From positions 186,001 to 250,000 of the forward strand of contig NZ_WOWO01000004.1 in the NCBI RefSeq assembly GCF_009831455.1: a DNA stretch of 64,000 nt. Reading direction: 5' to 3'. Below are positions 16,935 to 25,717 of the stretch, one piece after another. The notes under the pieces are model-generated. The model was not told where the DNA came from and did no database searches. It saw only the letters and a program-made list of their open reading frames with translations. The translations under genes and the position numbers were made by a program. The first letter of the stretch is position 1. Each line of letters begins with the position of its first letter. Source of the stretch: Salinirussus salinus (GTDB taxonomy: Archaea > Halobacteriota > Halobacteria > Halobacteriales > Haloarculaceae).

Positions 16935-17935
16935 GCATTCCCGAGGTAGACGCCCAGCTCGGGAAGCTCAAACGCTCCCGCCGGCTCAAGCAGGGGCTGG
17001 CGCTCGGGCTGCTCGTGGCCGTCCTCGTGGTCACCTACTTCGGCCTCGGATTCGTGAACTTCGAGGTCGACGAGATTATCGACGGCTTCCCGAACTTCGT
17101 CGACTTCATCGCGGCCTTCTTCCCGCCGAACTTCGAGGCGATGACCATCTACACGACCGACAACGGCATCACGGGGCTCGAGGGCATCTGGGCGAGCTTC
17201 TCCGACCCCGGCCGGGTCGCCGAGAGCCTCGGCTCGCCCCGGCTGAGCCTCGTCCGCGCCGCGGTCGTGACGCTGCTGCTCGGCTTCCTGGGGACGGTGC
17301 TGGGCTTCCTGCCGGCGCTGCTTCTCGGCGTGCTGGGCAGCGAGCAGGTGACCCCCTTCCCCTTCAACTTCATCTTCCGGGGGATCATGAGCGCCATCCG
17401 GGCGATCCCCGCGATCGTCTGGATCTTCCTGTTCGTTCCGTTCGGCCCGCCCAGCCAGGCGACGGCCGTCCTCGCGATCGCGACCGACACGGTCGGCAAC
17501 CTCGGACGGCTGTTCACCGACGAACTCGAGGAGATCGAGGAGGGACCCATCGAGGCGATCCAGTCGACCGGCGCCTCCCGCGCCCAGACTGTCGGCTTCG
17601 GCATGCTGAGCCAGGTCTCCCGCTCCTACATCGCCTGGACGCTGTACATCCTGGAGATCAACACCCGCATCGCCATCTCGCTGGGCGTCGTCGGGGCCGG
17701 CGGGCTCGGGCTGTACGTCCGCAACCAGCAGGACCTGTTCCAGTTCCAGAACACCGCCGCGGGGATCATCATGATCTTCATCGTCGTCCTCTCCATCGAA
17801 TTGCTCTCCTCGCGCATCCGCGCGCGGCTCCGCCCCAGCGAACACGAGGGCAAGGGCTTCCTCCAGAGCCTGCGCGACCTCGCCTCGCCGGGCAAGTGGC
17901 TCGGGCTGGACCGCGACAAGGGCGAGAAAAGCTAG
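16931..17935 (+). CDS. phnE: phosphonate ABC transporter permease
   Basis: The 334-residue inner-membrane permease forms the channel of the PhnDCE importer. Hydrophobic helices include residues about 22-42 (LALGLLVAVLVVTYFGLGFV), 110-140, 150-175 and 240-300. The EAA-type loop that docks PhnC is around GPIEAIQSTGASRAQTVGFG. Only one permease gene is present, so the transporter is presumably a homodimer. The GTG at 16931 overlaps the phnC stop. No C-P lyase genes follow, so the substrate could be phosphite or phosphate rather than an organophosphonate. The stop overlaps the convergent UDG gene by 4 bases. Confidence 0.92.
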   Translation: MSIPEVDAQLGKLKRSRRLKQGLALGLLVAVLVVTYFGLGFVNFEVDEIIDGFPNFVDFIAAFFPPNFEAMTIYTTDNGITGLEGIWASFSDPGRVAESLGSPRLSLVRAAVVTLLLGFLGTVLGFLPALLLGVLGSEQVTPFPFNFIFRGIMSAIRAIPAIVWIFLFVPFGPPSQATAVLAIATDTVGNLGRLFTDELEEIEEGPIEAIQSTGASRAQTVGFGMLSQVSRSYIAWTLYILEINTRIAISLGVVGAGGLGLYVRNQQDLFQFQNTAAGIIMIFIVVLSIELLSSRIRARLRPSEHEGKGFLQSLRDLASPGKWLGLDRDKGEKS

Positions 17936-18501
17936 AAGTCCCCGAAGGTCGACTGGCCGCCGTCGCCGGCGTAGTCGGCGGCCGTCGCGAGCGCTCCCTC
18001 GAACGTCTCCGCTTGACTCCGGTCGTACAGCGTCGCCGCCGGATGGACGCAGACGAGCACCCGCCGGACCGTGTCGAGGTCGGCCTCGTGGACCGTGCCC
18101 GCCTCGCTCGTGACCGCCACGTCCCGGTCGAGCAGGTGCTCGGCGGGCACCTTTCCCAGCGCGACCACCAGAACGGGGTCGACGGCCGCGAGTTCGGCCT
18201 GGAGGTGCTCCCGGCAGTGCTCGAGTTCGGACATGTGCGGGTCCCGGTTGTCGGGCGGCCGGCACCGCACGCAGTTGGTGATCCGGACGTCCGCCCGGGC
18301 CAGCCCGGCCTTTCGAAGCCCCTCGTCGAGGACCTCCCCGCTCCGGCCGACGAAGGGCTCGCCGCGCTCGTCCTCGCGCTCGCCGGGGGCCTCGCCCACA
18401 AAGAGCAGGTCGGCGTCCGCCGGCCCGGTCCCGTTGACGATCCGCGAGCGCGACTTCACCAGCGCGGGACACCGCTCGCAGTCGGTCACGTCAGGGTCCA
18501 T
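17932..18501 (-). CDS. udg: family 4 uracil-DNA glycosylase
   Basis: Removes uracil from DNA in base-excision repair. The 189-residue protein has motif GEAPGEREDERGEPFVGRSG at 37-56 and the C-terminal HPAA motif. Four cysteines (Cys8, Cys11, Cys80 in VRCRPPDNRDP and Cys96) are placed as the ligands of the 4Fe-4S cluster of family 4 enzymes. Size and motif order agree with thermophile TTUDGA-type proteins. It is convergent with phnE and not obviously in an operon with the next upstream gene (23-base gap to the DUF99 stop), though cotranscription with it is possible. Confidence 0.93.
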   Translation of the reverse strand: MDPDVTDCERCPALVKSRSRIVNGTGPADADLLFVGEAPGEREDERGEPFVGRSGEVLDEGLRKAGLARADVRITNCVRCRPPDNRDPHMSELEHCREHLQAELAAVDPVLVVALGKVPAEHLLDRDVAVTSEAGTVHEADLDTVRRVLVCVHPAATLYDRSQAETFEGALATAADYAGDGGQSTFGDF

Positions 18502-18524
18502 ACCGCCGCGAGGGGCGGGCGCGA

Positions 18525-19079
18525 CTAAGAGTCACCGGACGGCACCGCGTCGGCCGCGCGGGCCGCCAGGCGCGCGACCCGGAGCGGCTCCGGGCGGCCG
18601 CCCTCCGGGGTGAACGCGCGGACGACCCGGGCAGGCTCGGTGCAGCCGACCGCCCGGACCCAGCAGGCCGTCCCGTCGAGGGCGACGCGGCGGCGGTCGG
18701 GCTGAGCGTAGTAGGTCGCCAGCCGGCGACGGCGGGCGGGGCCCTCGAACTCCCGGCGGATGGCGTCGGCGAGCCCGGGGCTGTCCTCGAAGGAGACCGA
18801 CAGCGTCGGGAGCCCCGTCGCGTCGTGGACCCGGTGGAGGTCGAGCACGTTGAACCAGGCGGGGGCGATACCCGACAGGAACAGGTACCGGACGTCGGGT
18901 CGGTCGAGGCGGCGGAGGAGAGCGACCACGGTGTCGGTCGCGTCGGTACCGCCGACGGTCCACCGGTCGAAGACGAGACCGTCGACGGCGCGGTCGGCGC
19001 GGACCACTGCGCCCGCGACCGTGCTGTGCGAGCCGGTGTAGGATTCCGCCACGCCGAGGGCGCGGACCCCGGCTTTCAC
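18525..19079 (-). CDS. DUF99 (UPF0215) family protein
   Basis: A 184-residue protein of the DUF99 family, widespread in archaea and without a settled function. Recognisable parts are KAGVRALGVAESYTG at the N terminus and LFLSGIAPAWFNVLDLHRVH in the middle; the Cys at 137 and Cys at 144 region is near the C-terminal end of the domain. Some members sit near DNA-repair or endonuclease V-like genes, and here it lies immediately upstream of a uracil-DNA glycosylase, which is weak support for a repair link. Its ATG overlaps the stop of the small upstream gene by 4 bases. Confidence 0.85.
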   Translation of the reverse strand: MKAGVRALGVAESYTGSHSTVAGAVVRADRAVDGLVFDRWTVGGTDATDTVVALLRRLDRPDVRYLFLSGIAPAWFNVLDLHRVHDATGLPTLSVSFEDSPGLADAIRREFEGPARRRRLATYYAQPDRRRVALDGTACWVRAVGCTEPARVVRAFTPEGGRPEPLRVARLAARAADAVPSGDS

Positions 19080-19255
19080 GTGTTGTCCTTGATGTCTTCG
19101 AGCCGGTCGAGGAGTTCGTCGTTCGAGGCGGTGAACTCGAACTCGACGTCACCGTCGTGTGCGTTCTCTTCGGCCGACACCCCGTCGTCCTCGTCGTAGT
19201 CGGCGTCGTACTCCTGGTTTTCCTGTTCGGATTCGTCGTAACTCCCGAACCCCAT
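19076..19255 (-). CDS. small acidic haloarchaeal protein (DUF5786-like)
   Basis: A 59-residue, extremely acidic protein starting MGFGSYDESEQENQEYDADY and ending in a short helix (DELLDRLEDIKDNT). It matches my memory of a conserved haloarchaeal small-protein family. The stop overlaps the DUF99 start in the ATGA manner, so the two are translationally coupled. On the minus strand GATTTTTGAC at 19279-19288 is a fair TATA box 28 bases before the ATG at 19255. Confidence 0.75.
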   Translation of the reverse strand: MGFGSYDESEQENQEYDADYDEDDGVSAEENAHDGDVEFEFTASNDELLDRLEDIKDNT

Positions 19256-19437
19256 ACACGGTGTCGTTGGTGTGTCAGGGTCAAAAATCGCTCGGGATGT
19301 GTGAATAGATCTCACAGTACGGCGACGTGACCGGGAGTCGCGACAGCGGCCCCGGCTCGTACTGTCGGCTGTCCGCCTGTGACGAATGTCCCCGCCCCGA
19401 GGTGGCGACTCTCTCGAACGCGTTACAGCCACCAGTA

Positions 19438-21087
19438 TCAGTCGACGTCGACGGTCCGCTCGAACTCCGCGATCGCCGTGTCGCTGCCGGCGACGAACAC
19501 CTCGTCGCCGGCCTCGACGGTCGTGGCGGCGTCGGTGAGGACGCCACCGTCGCGGAGGGTGGCGACGACCGTCCAGCCGCGGTCGCGCTGGCGGCGGATG
19601 TCGGCGAGGGACTGCCCGGTGAAGGGCGCGCTGGACGCCCGGACCAGGCGGATCTGACCGACCGGGTCCATCACCCGCTCGCCGTGGACCTCGGCGGCGA
19701 CCAGGCGGGCACAGACCCGCTGGACCGAGAGGACGTAGTCCGCCCCCGCCCGGAAGGCCGGGGACGCCTTCTCGGCGTCGGTCACGCGGGCGAGGACCTC
19801 GACGTCGTCGGAGAGTGCGCGGGCCATCGCGACGGTCAGGAGCGCGGTCGCGTCGTCGTCGACGGTGACCACCAGCGCCGAGGCGTCCTCGATGTCGGCC
19901 GCCCGGAGCGTCTCCGGTTCGGTGACGTCGCCGACGACGTCTGCCCCGGAGTCCGGGGACTGGTCGACCGTCGTGTAGCTGACGTCCTCGGGGAGTGCTT
20001 CGACGGCCGCCCGGCCGCCCTCGCCGAAGCCGGCGACGACGACGCTCGACTGCCTCCCCGAGCGGGCCGTGCGGACGCCGGCGGCCTGGCTCGCGGCCCT
20101 CTCGACGGCACCCGCGGGGCCGGCGACCACGAGGACGGTGTTGGGGGTGATCCGGTCGTCGGGGTCGGGCGGGAGGTGGAACTCCCCGTCGAACCAGCCC
20201 GCGACCAGCGTGAGGTCGGGGTTTGTCACGACCGGGCAGTCCGCGATCCGGACGCCGTGGAGCCGGCTGTGTCGCCGGATGAGCACCTCCCGGATGACGA
20301 TCTCGTCGGTCGGTTCCTCGACGGCCACCGAGAGGGTGGCCTTCTCCGCGAGGCGCTGGCCGATCAGCGCGTCCGGGGAGACGCTGCGGTCGACGCCGAC
20401 CTCGGCGAGGGCGGCCTTCCGGCGCAGCGAGGGGGTAAAGGAGATCACCCGCAGGTCCTCGTTCGCCTCCAGGGCGGTGAGGACGATGCTCGCGGTTCGG
20501 TCGCCGGCGTCGGTGATAAGCGTCGACGCCTTCGCGATGCTGGCCCGCTCCAGGTCAGCGCGGGTCTCGGGGTCACCGTGGATCGCCTGGTAACCGGCGT
20601 CGGAGAGGGCCTTCGCCTCCTCCGACTCGGATTCGACGAGGACGTAGCTGACCCCGAGGGCCTCGAGTTCGTCCAGTAGGACGCCGGTGTCGCGCTGGTA
20701 CTCGGCGATGACGACGTGGTCGTCTTTCGCGGAGAGGCGGTCGTCGAGGTTCAGGGGGGCCCGCTCGAAGAGGGGGATCACGAGCACCCGCAGCGTGACG
20801 AAGCCGATGACGATACCCGTCAGCTGCATCGCCACGACGAAGACGTTCATCACCGGCGTCTCCCACGGCGAGTCCGCACCGTAGCCCGTGGTCGTCATCG
20901 TCTCGGTGACCGTCTGGAACGACCGGAACACCGACTGCGGACGCCCCTCGAAGAACTGCATCCCGAGGTTGTACAGGACCGTGTAGGTCCCGACGATGAC
21001 TGCGAGCCCGAGCACGAACACCCCGAGGAGACGCTGGCGTTTCGTCAGGTTCCGCAGCCTGAGGGAGTCGGGGACGAACTCGCTCAC
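19438..21087 (-). CDS. potassium channel with two RCK (TrkA-N) domains
   Basis: A 549-residue membrane protein. Two transmembrane helices (about residues 18-38 and 79-105) flank a pore loop with filter TTTGYG at 65-70, so it is a K+-selective 2TM channel. A first RCK domain starts near residue 122 (DDHVVIAEYQRDTG), and a second (SSVVVAGFGEGGRAAVE) follows after about residue 340; each is followed by a TrkA_C-like segment. Having both RCK domains in one chain resembles GsuK and other tandem-RCK channels. The GTG at 21087 has a CTTATG box 28 bases upstream; a longer in-frame N terminus would be Arg-rich promoter DNA. Confidence 0.9.
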   Translation of the reverse strand: MSEFVPDSLRLRNLTKRQRLLGVFVLGLAVIVGTYTVLYNLGMQFFEGRPQSVFRSFQTVTETMTTTGYGADSPWETPVMNVFVVAMQLTGIVIGFVTLRVLVIPLFERAPLNLDDRLSAKDDHVVIAEYQRDTGVLLDELEALGVSYVLVESESEEAKALSDAGYQAIHGDPETRADLERASIAKASTLITDAGDRTASIVLTALEANEDLRVISFTPSLRRKAALAEVGVDRSVSPDALIGQRLAEKATLSVAVEEPTDEIVIREVLIRRHSRLHGVRIADCPVVTNPDLTLVAGWFDGEFHLPPDPDDRITPNTVLVVAGPAGAVERAASQAAGVRTARSGRQSSVVVAGFGEGGRAAVEALPEDVSYTTVDQSPDSGADVVGDVTEPETLRAADIEDASALVVTVDDDATALLTVAMARALSDDVEVLARVTDAEKASPAFRAGADYVLSVQRVCARLVAAEVHGERVMDPVGQIRLVRASSAPFTGQSLADIRRQRDRGWTVVATLRDGGVLTDAATTVEAGDEVFVAGSDTAIAEFERTVDVD

Positions 21088-21112
21088 TCCCGTACCGAAC
21101 TCGCTGCCGAGG

Positions 21113-21118
21113 CATAAG
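21113..21118 (-). promoter_or_regulatory. TATA box of the channel gene
   Basis: CTTATG on the minus strand, 28 bases before the GTG at 21087, consistent with a leaderless message and supporting that start. Confidence 0.45.
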
Positions 21119-21250
21119 TCCGGTGTCTGGAGCCGATACGCCGGCGCTCGGCCGGACGTTTCGCGCCCCCGGCGGTCGTTCCGCCGCCACCGCCGCTGCC
21201 GTCCCCCGCGTTCGACCCGGATTCTCCGGGGCTGAAACACCGGTCCGGGA

Positions 21251-21257
21251 TTTTATA
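21251..21257 (+). promoter_or_regulatory. TATA box of the lipoprotein gene
   Basis: TTTTATA centred 26 bases before the ATG at 21280; predicts a leaderless transcript. Confidence 0.55.
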
Positions 21258-21279
21258 GCGTACGGCTGGCGGTGGACGT

Positions 21280-22209
21280 ATGGACACTGCCCTCCCCAGA
21301 CGCGAGTTCCTGGCCACCTGTGCCGTCGGGGTCGCGGGTGCGCTCGCCGGGTGTGCCGACCCCGACGTCGCGATGTTCGTGGACCCGGTCCCGACAGACC
21401 GCGCAGTCGCCGAGCGGGCGACGCTGCAGCCCGACCGGCACGGTCACCGCTCGCTGGTCGCCGGGGCGGTCGACGGCGGCACCGACCGCCCGGCCGAGTC
21501 CGGCGACGACCCGCCCTTCGACCCGGACCGGCCGGTCGTCCACGACGGGGCGGTGTACGACCTCGAATGGACCGCGACCGGCCGGGAGGAGACCCGGACC
21601 GAATACGCCATCTCCGTCACTGTCCACGACGACGGCCGCGCGGTCGACGCCACCTTCGACGAGCTGCCCGACCTCGACCGCGACCGCCTCGGGGACGTCC
21701 GGCGAGCCGTCGAGCGGGCCGTCGAGGATGACCACCCTCTGCCGGCGGTGACGGTCCAGCACCACTACACGGCCGCCGAGCGAAACCGGTCGGCGCTGGT
21801 TCCCGAGCCCCGGTATGACGTGGTCAGGGTCGGTGGCCGGCCCGCGAGTATCGAGGTCAGCGAGGAGACCGTGACGCTTCCCGTGTTCCGCTACACCGCA
21901 CGCGAGCGGGCCGCGACGCTGGCGGCCTTCGGCGCGGCCCTGCGCTCGCGCCACCGGGTCGCACTCTCCGGGCTGGGCGGGACCGAGCGCGACTTCTTCG
22001 CGTCCGTCCGCGACGAGGGGTCGGTCTACGAGGCCCGGGAGGGGTTCGAGGGGGTGGCGGACAGACTCGTCGCCGAGCCGGCGCTGTTCGTCGAGGGCCG
22101 GGAGGGCGAGTGGCTCGTCGCGTACGAGGGCGGGGACTACTGGGTGACCGTCGACTTCGTCCGCATGCCGGAGTACGCCGACCGCCTGGAGGCGGTCGAC
22201 GACCTGTAA
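21280..22209 (+). CDS. uncharacterised Tat-exported lipoprotein
   Basis: A 309-residue protein with a twin-arginine signal (PRREFLATC) and lipobox LAGC ending at Cys25, so it is exported folded and lipid-anchored outside the membrane. The mature part is acidic, mixed alpha/beta, with no cofactor motif I recognise. Pairs such as AERATLQPDRHGHRSL suggest a soluble globular domain. Its own promoter lies directly upstream and it is convergent with the Pit gene (4 bases between stops). The function is unknown; a link to phosphate handling is only positional. Confidence 0.75.
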   Translation: MDTALPRREFLATCAVGVAGALAGCADPDVAMFVDPVPTDRAVAERATLQPDRHGHRSLVAGAVDGGTDRPAESGDDPPFDPDRPVVHDGAVYDLEWTATGREETRTEYAISVTVHDDGRAVDATFDELPDLDRDRLGDVRRAVERAVEDDHPLPAVTVQHHYTAAERNRSALVPEPRYDVVRVGGRPASIEVSEETVTLPVFRYTARERAATLAAFGAALRSRHRVALSGLGGTERDFFASVRDEGSVYEAREGFEGVADRLVAEPALFVEGREGEWLVAYEGGDYWVTVDFVRMPEYADRLEAVDDL

Positions 22210-22213
22210 AGCC

Positions 22214-23386
22214 TCAGAACAGCGGGACGAACCGGAACGTGAGGTAGGCGCCGACGGTCGCGATCGCCGGGACGACGTTCTGCATCAGGACGACCCGGGC
22301 GGTCGTGGCGGGGCTGAACAGCTGTGCAGTCCCGGCGACCTCCTCGGGGTCTTCCTCGCCGATGGGCGGGAGCTGTTCGCCCTCCTCGTCGACGGCCAGC
22401 GCGTCGACGGTGACCGGCGTCGACTTCTCGGCGGAGACGGCCTCGGGAACGGTCACCGGCCGCGTCGCCCGGCCCCAGCCCAGCCCGATGATCGACATCG
22501 TCGCGATCACGACGAAGCTCGCGGGGATGCCGAGTGCGGAGAGGAAGATGACGAGCGCGGAACTCACGGAGGCGACGACGATCGCGGCCGTCAGCGGCAG
22601 CTCCGTGATGTCGCTGCCCATCGTCTCCAGGGTCCGCCGGGCGATCGTGAAGGCGCCGACGGCGACCGCGACGCCCCCGAGGATGATCGCGGGGTTCATC
22701 GCCAGCTCCCCGCTTCCAACCAGCGGCGCGACGGCGTTTGCGATGTTGGAAGTGCCGGAAGAGAAGGCCATCAGACAGCCGATCCCGACGACGGTGACCG
22801 TCCCGACGAGCTCCCGGCGATTGGTCGTCGGATGGAGCCGCGGGACCGGGAGGGCGCCGGACCGGTCGAGTTCCAGCAGCGGGCCCGTGCTCCGCTCGAT
22901 CGCCACCATCCGGTTGAGCCGGGCGTAGAAGTACCGTCCGATGACCAGCGACACCCAGAAGCCGATGATCGGCGAGACGACCCACCAGATGGCGATCTCC
23001 CCCATGACGGCCAGGTCCAGCACCCCGCCGGCGAGCCCGAGCCCCGCGATGGCGCCGACGGCGGTCATCGACGTCGAGGCGGGCACGCCGAAGAGGTTCC
23101 CGACGAGCAGGGCGATCCCGATGAAAAACAGCACCGCGATCGACGACTCGAGGGTGAACACGCCGGGGTCGAGGACGAGTTCCGTCCCGAGTTTCGTCAC
23201 GACGTTTCGCCCGACGGTCCACGCCCCGATGAAGAAAAACAGGCCCATCAGCGCCGCGGCGACCGTCTTCGAGATCGCGTCCGCGCCGACGGCCGGCCCG
23301 AAGGCCGGTCCCGTCGTCGCCCCACCGATGTTGTACGCGACGAACATCGCGACGAGAACGCCGACGACGAGCAGCGGCTCGACCAT
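22214..23386 (-). CDS. pit: Pit-family inorganic phosphate transporter
   Basis: A 390-residue integral membrane protein that imports phosphate (with a cation, or as a metal-phosphate) through a PiT/PHO4 fold. The two inverted signature regions are visible: VAYNIGGATTGPAFGPAVGA at the N terminus and GTSNIANAVAPLVGSG near residue 210. About ten hydrophobic helices and a cytoplasmic acidic loop (about 325-352) are present. The ATG at 23386 overlaps the upstream stop as TGATG, so it is translationally coupled to the tetrad-repeat protein. Pit genes are often paired with a PhoU-like regulator; none is here. Confidence 0.92.
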   Translation of the reverse strand: MVEPLLVVGVLVAMFVAYNIGGATTGPAFGPAVGADAISKTVAAALMGLFFFIGAWTVGRNVVTKLGTELVLDPGVFTLESSIAVLFFIGIALLVGNLFGVPASTSMTAVGAIAGLGLAGGVLDLAVMGEIAIWWVVSPIIGFWVSLVIGRYFYARLNRMVAIERSTGPLLELDRSGALPVPRLHPTTNRRELVGTVTVVGIGCLMAFSSGTSNIANAVAPLVGSGELAMNPAIILGGVAVAVGAFTIARRTLETMGSDITELPLTAAIVVASVSSALVIFLSALGIPASFVVIATMSIIGLGWGRATRPVTVPEAVSAEKSTPVTVDALAVDEEGEQLPPIGEEDPEEVAGTAQLFSPATTARVVLMQNVVPAIATVGAYLTFRFVPLF

Positions 23387-24093
23387 CACCTGCCCCCGCT
23401 CGTGTCCTCTCCGCCGTCCTCGTCGCCCGTCCCACCGTCCTCGTCGGTCCCGTCGCCGTCTCCCCCGTCGATCTGCTCTTCGAGAGTCTCCTCGACGGTC
23501 TCTTCGACCGTCTCGCTGACCTTTTCTTCGACTGTCTCGTCGACAGCCTCCTTGACGCTCTCGCCGACTTTCTCCTCGACGGTCTCGCCAACGGTTTCCT
23601 CGACAGTCTCGCCGACAGTCTCCTCGACGGTCTCGCCGACTTTCTCCTCGACGGTTTCCTCCACCGTCTCCCCGACTTTCTCGTCGACGGTCTGTTCCAC
23701 GGTCTCGCCGACCGTCTGCTCCACGGTTTCGCCGACCTTCTCCTCGACCGTTTCGTCGACGGCCTCTTCGACACTCTCGCCGACCGTTTCGCCGACAGCC
23801 TCCTGAACGGTCTCCTCGACGGTGTCGCCGACGGTCTGTTCGACCGTCTCACCGACTTTCTGCTCGACGCTGTCGTCGACAGCCTCCTCGACGGTCTCCC
23901 TGACTGTGGTGGTCATCCAGTCGGGGTCGAACCGCGCCATCTTCCAGACGACGTGCACGACATACGAGATCAGGACGCCGAAGCCGAAGGCCAATCCGAC
24001 GTCGTCGCCGACGACCAGGATCAGGCCTACCGAGACCGCGATCAGCAGTCCGTACCCGAGGTCGACGAGCGAGTCAACCCGGTTCGGGTTCAC
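23386..24093 (-). CDS. membrane-anchored tetrad-repeat helical protein coupled to Pit
   Basis: A 235-residue protein of unknown function. Residues 13-28 and 32-50 are two membrane helices. Residues 63-206 consist of 36 uninterrupted four-residue units of the form [TAKS]-V-[EGDQRSK]-[EQD], for example TVEE, KVGE, AVDE and TVEQ; one unit has Leu instead of Val. The end is an Asp/Gly-rich acidic tail (207-235). I chose the GTG at 24093 because GGAGGAG lies five bases upstream, a rare clear Shine-Dalgarno here; an ATG at 24144 is the alternative. Its TGA overlaps the pit ATG, so the two should be made together. Confidence 0.85.
   Translation of the reverse strand: MNPNRVDSLVDLGYGLLIAVSVGLILVVGDDVGLAFGFGVLISYVVHVVWKMARFDPDWMTTTVRETVEEAVDDSVEQKVGETVEQTVGDTVEETVQEAVGETVGESVEEAVDETVEEKVGETVEQTVGETVEQTVDEKVGETVEETVEEKVGETVEETVGETVEETVGETVEEKVGESVKEAVDETVEEKVSETVEETVEETLEEQIDGGDGDGTDEDGGTGDEDGGEDTSGGR
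23476..23907 (-). repeat. 432-base coding repeat with 12-base period (tetrapeptide repeats)
   Basis: This stretch encodes 36 consecutive tetrapeptides with Val at the second position (Leu once) and mostly Glu at the fourth. At DNA level the 12-base units vary in synonymous codons (GTC, GTT, GTG for Val), so the repeat is old or under protein-level selection rather than a fresh slippage product. Confidence 0.85.
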
Positions 24094-24295
24094 AGCTCCT
24101 CCCGCGCAGCTCCGGACCGCGCCGTGCCGGGACCGGTTCGCCATCCGCTCGATGGTAGAGAATACACGTGTACGTTGATAGAGCCGCCCTCGGCTCAAAT
24201 ACCTTGGCAAGCGCGGCCGAGCCCCGCTCTCCTGACCCGGCCGCGGACGGGCAGTCAGGACCGACACCGGGGACGCTCGCTGTCGACCCCTGCGC

Positions 24296-24829
24296 TCACA
24301 GCTCCTTCCGGAGCACGCGTGCCCGGATGTCCGTCGTCTCCGTGTCGTACGACCCGAGCGGCCCGCCGGCCTCCGACGACGCTCTGCCGCTTGCCTCCTC
24401 TACCTGCTCGAAGCCCACGGCCTCGTAGAACCCGACGGCGTTGAGGGCGCTGTGGATCGTGAGGCCGTCGAGCCCAGCCGCTTTGGCACGCGCCTCGACA
24501 TCCTCGAACAGCGCTCTCCCGATGCCCTCGCCAACCCGGTCGGGATGGACGAACACCCCCAGCAGCCGGCCGTCCGCGAGGTGGACGCCGCCGGTGCCGA
24601 CGACCTGGCCGCCATCACTCCTGTCAGCCTCGGTGACGGCGACGGCGACGTACCGCTCCTCGCGGGCCAGTATCGCCCCGTCGACGGCCGCCGGGTCGCG
24701 GTCCGGGGGAGCCATGGCGTCCAGTTCGGCATCCGAGTAGCGGTCGGCCCCCTGGGCCCGGAGCGCGGCGTCGTGCACCCGGGCGACTCCCGGCGCGTCC
24801 GCGGGCGTGGCGGGTCGAACGGTCACCAT
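24296..24829 (-). CDS. GNAT family N-acetyltransferase
   Basis: A 177-residue GCN5-related acetyltransferase that moves an acetyl group from acetyl-CoA to an amine of unknown identity. Residues 3-20 (TVRPATPADAPGVARVH) form the first strand and helix; the acetyl-CoA pyrophosphate loop is in HPDRVGEGIGRALFE; ALNAVGFYEAVGFEQVE is the C-terminal half of the fold. The ATG at 24829 begins exactly at the first strand. It is a single gene with no informative neighbours. Confidence 0.88.
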   Translation of the reverse strand: MVTVRPATPADAPGVARVHDAALRAQGADRYSDAELDAMAPPDRDPAAVDGAILAREERYVAVAVTEADRSDGGQVVGTGGVHLADGRLLGVFVHPDRVGEGIGRALFEDVEARAKAAGLDGLTIHSALNAVGFYEAVGFEQVEEASGRASSEAGGPLGSYDTETTDIRARVLRKEL

Positions 24830-24899
24830 GCCGGCGGCTCGGCGCCTCGCGGTGAAAAGCCACCGGTCGGGCCTCCAAGGACCCACACACCCCGGCTGC

Positions 24900-25634
24900 T
24901 CAGGGGTGGTCGATATCGGTCTCGAGCGCTTCGGCGTGGACCGTACTCGCCCCGTTCAGCTCGCGGCGGGCGTGCTGGATGACCTCGAGGTACTCGCCCA
25001 CGAGCCCGTCCTGGTCGTAGCCGGCGATGGTTGCGGCCATCTCGCGGACCGTCCCGTCGACCTCGTCGGGGGCGGTGACCCGGTTCGCGAGGCCGAGCCG
25101 GCGGGCCTCCTCCGCTGTGACCTTCGCGTCCTCGCCCATGAGCATGATCTCGGTGGCCTTCGGCGCGCCGACGGCAGCAACGAGGTCGGCGGCCTCGCCG
25201 TAGGCTTTCAGCCCGAACTGGATCTCGGGCCACCAGAGTTCGGCGCCCTCACCGAGCACCCGGACGTCGGCCTTCGAGACGAGGATGGCGCCCGCGCCGG
25301 GGGCCGGACCCCGGGCGCCCACGACCACGGGGTACTCGCTGGTGTACAGCCAGCTGCCGACGGCGTCGAGGTAGCCGAGCAGCCGCTCGCGTGCCCCGGG
25401 GTCGTCGCCGGTCAGCACGTCGATGTCCAGCCCGGCACAGAAGGCGTCGCCCTCGGCGGTCAGCGCGACTGCCGAGACGTCCTCCCGGTCGTCGACAGCG
25501 AGCAGGTGGGTGAGCAGGTCCTCCGCGAGCGGGAGCGAGAAGACGTTGTAGTTGTCGGGGTCCTCCAGGCGCACGTGCGCGACGCCCTCGGTCACCTCCA
25601 GCGAGACGTGGTCGTTGGGGCCGTCTGTTGCCAT
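24900..25634 (-). CDS. enoyl-CoA hydratase/isomerase family protein
   Basis: A 244-residue crotonase-fold protein, acting on acyl-CoA thioesters in the cytoplasm. FCAGLDIDVL near 65-74 supplies the first oxyanion-hole amide; the second, usually in GGGxxL, reads APGAGAILVSKADVRV. ELWWPEIQFGL follows where Glu of the catalytic site is expected. The divergent second loop makes the exact reaction (hydration, isomerisation or hydrolysis) uncertain. It lies downstream of an SDR gene and an acyl-CoA ligase on the same strand, which fits an acyl-CoA degradation cluster. Confidence 0.85.
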   Translation of the reverse strand: MATDGPNDHVSLEVTEGVAHVRLEDPDNYNVFSLPLAEDLLTHLLAVDDREDVSAVALTAEGDAFCAGLDIDVLTGDDPGARERLLGYLDAVGSWLYTSEYPVVVGARGPAPGAGAILVSKADVRVLGEGAELWWPEIQFGLKAYGEAADLVAAVGAPKATEIMLMGEDAKVTAEEARRLGLANRVTAPDEVDGTVREMAATIAGYDQDGLVGEYLEVIQHARRELNGASTVHAEALETDIDHP

Positions 25635-25717
25635 GACCGGTGTGGGTTCTGCCGGGTGGATATAACTACCGACAGCGGCCGGCGCGCTCCGGACCTTTCC
25701 TGTGCTGCCCGGCCGCG

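Noticed and set aside
22832-23806. Plus-strand 324-codon frame with Ser-Thr-Val-rich repeats
   Set aside because: It is the reverse complement of the tetrad-repeat gene; its regularity comes from the repeat on the other strand.
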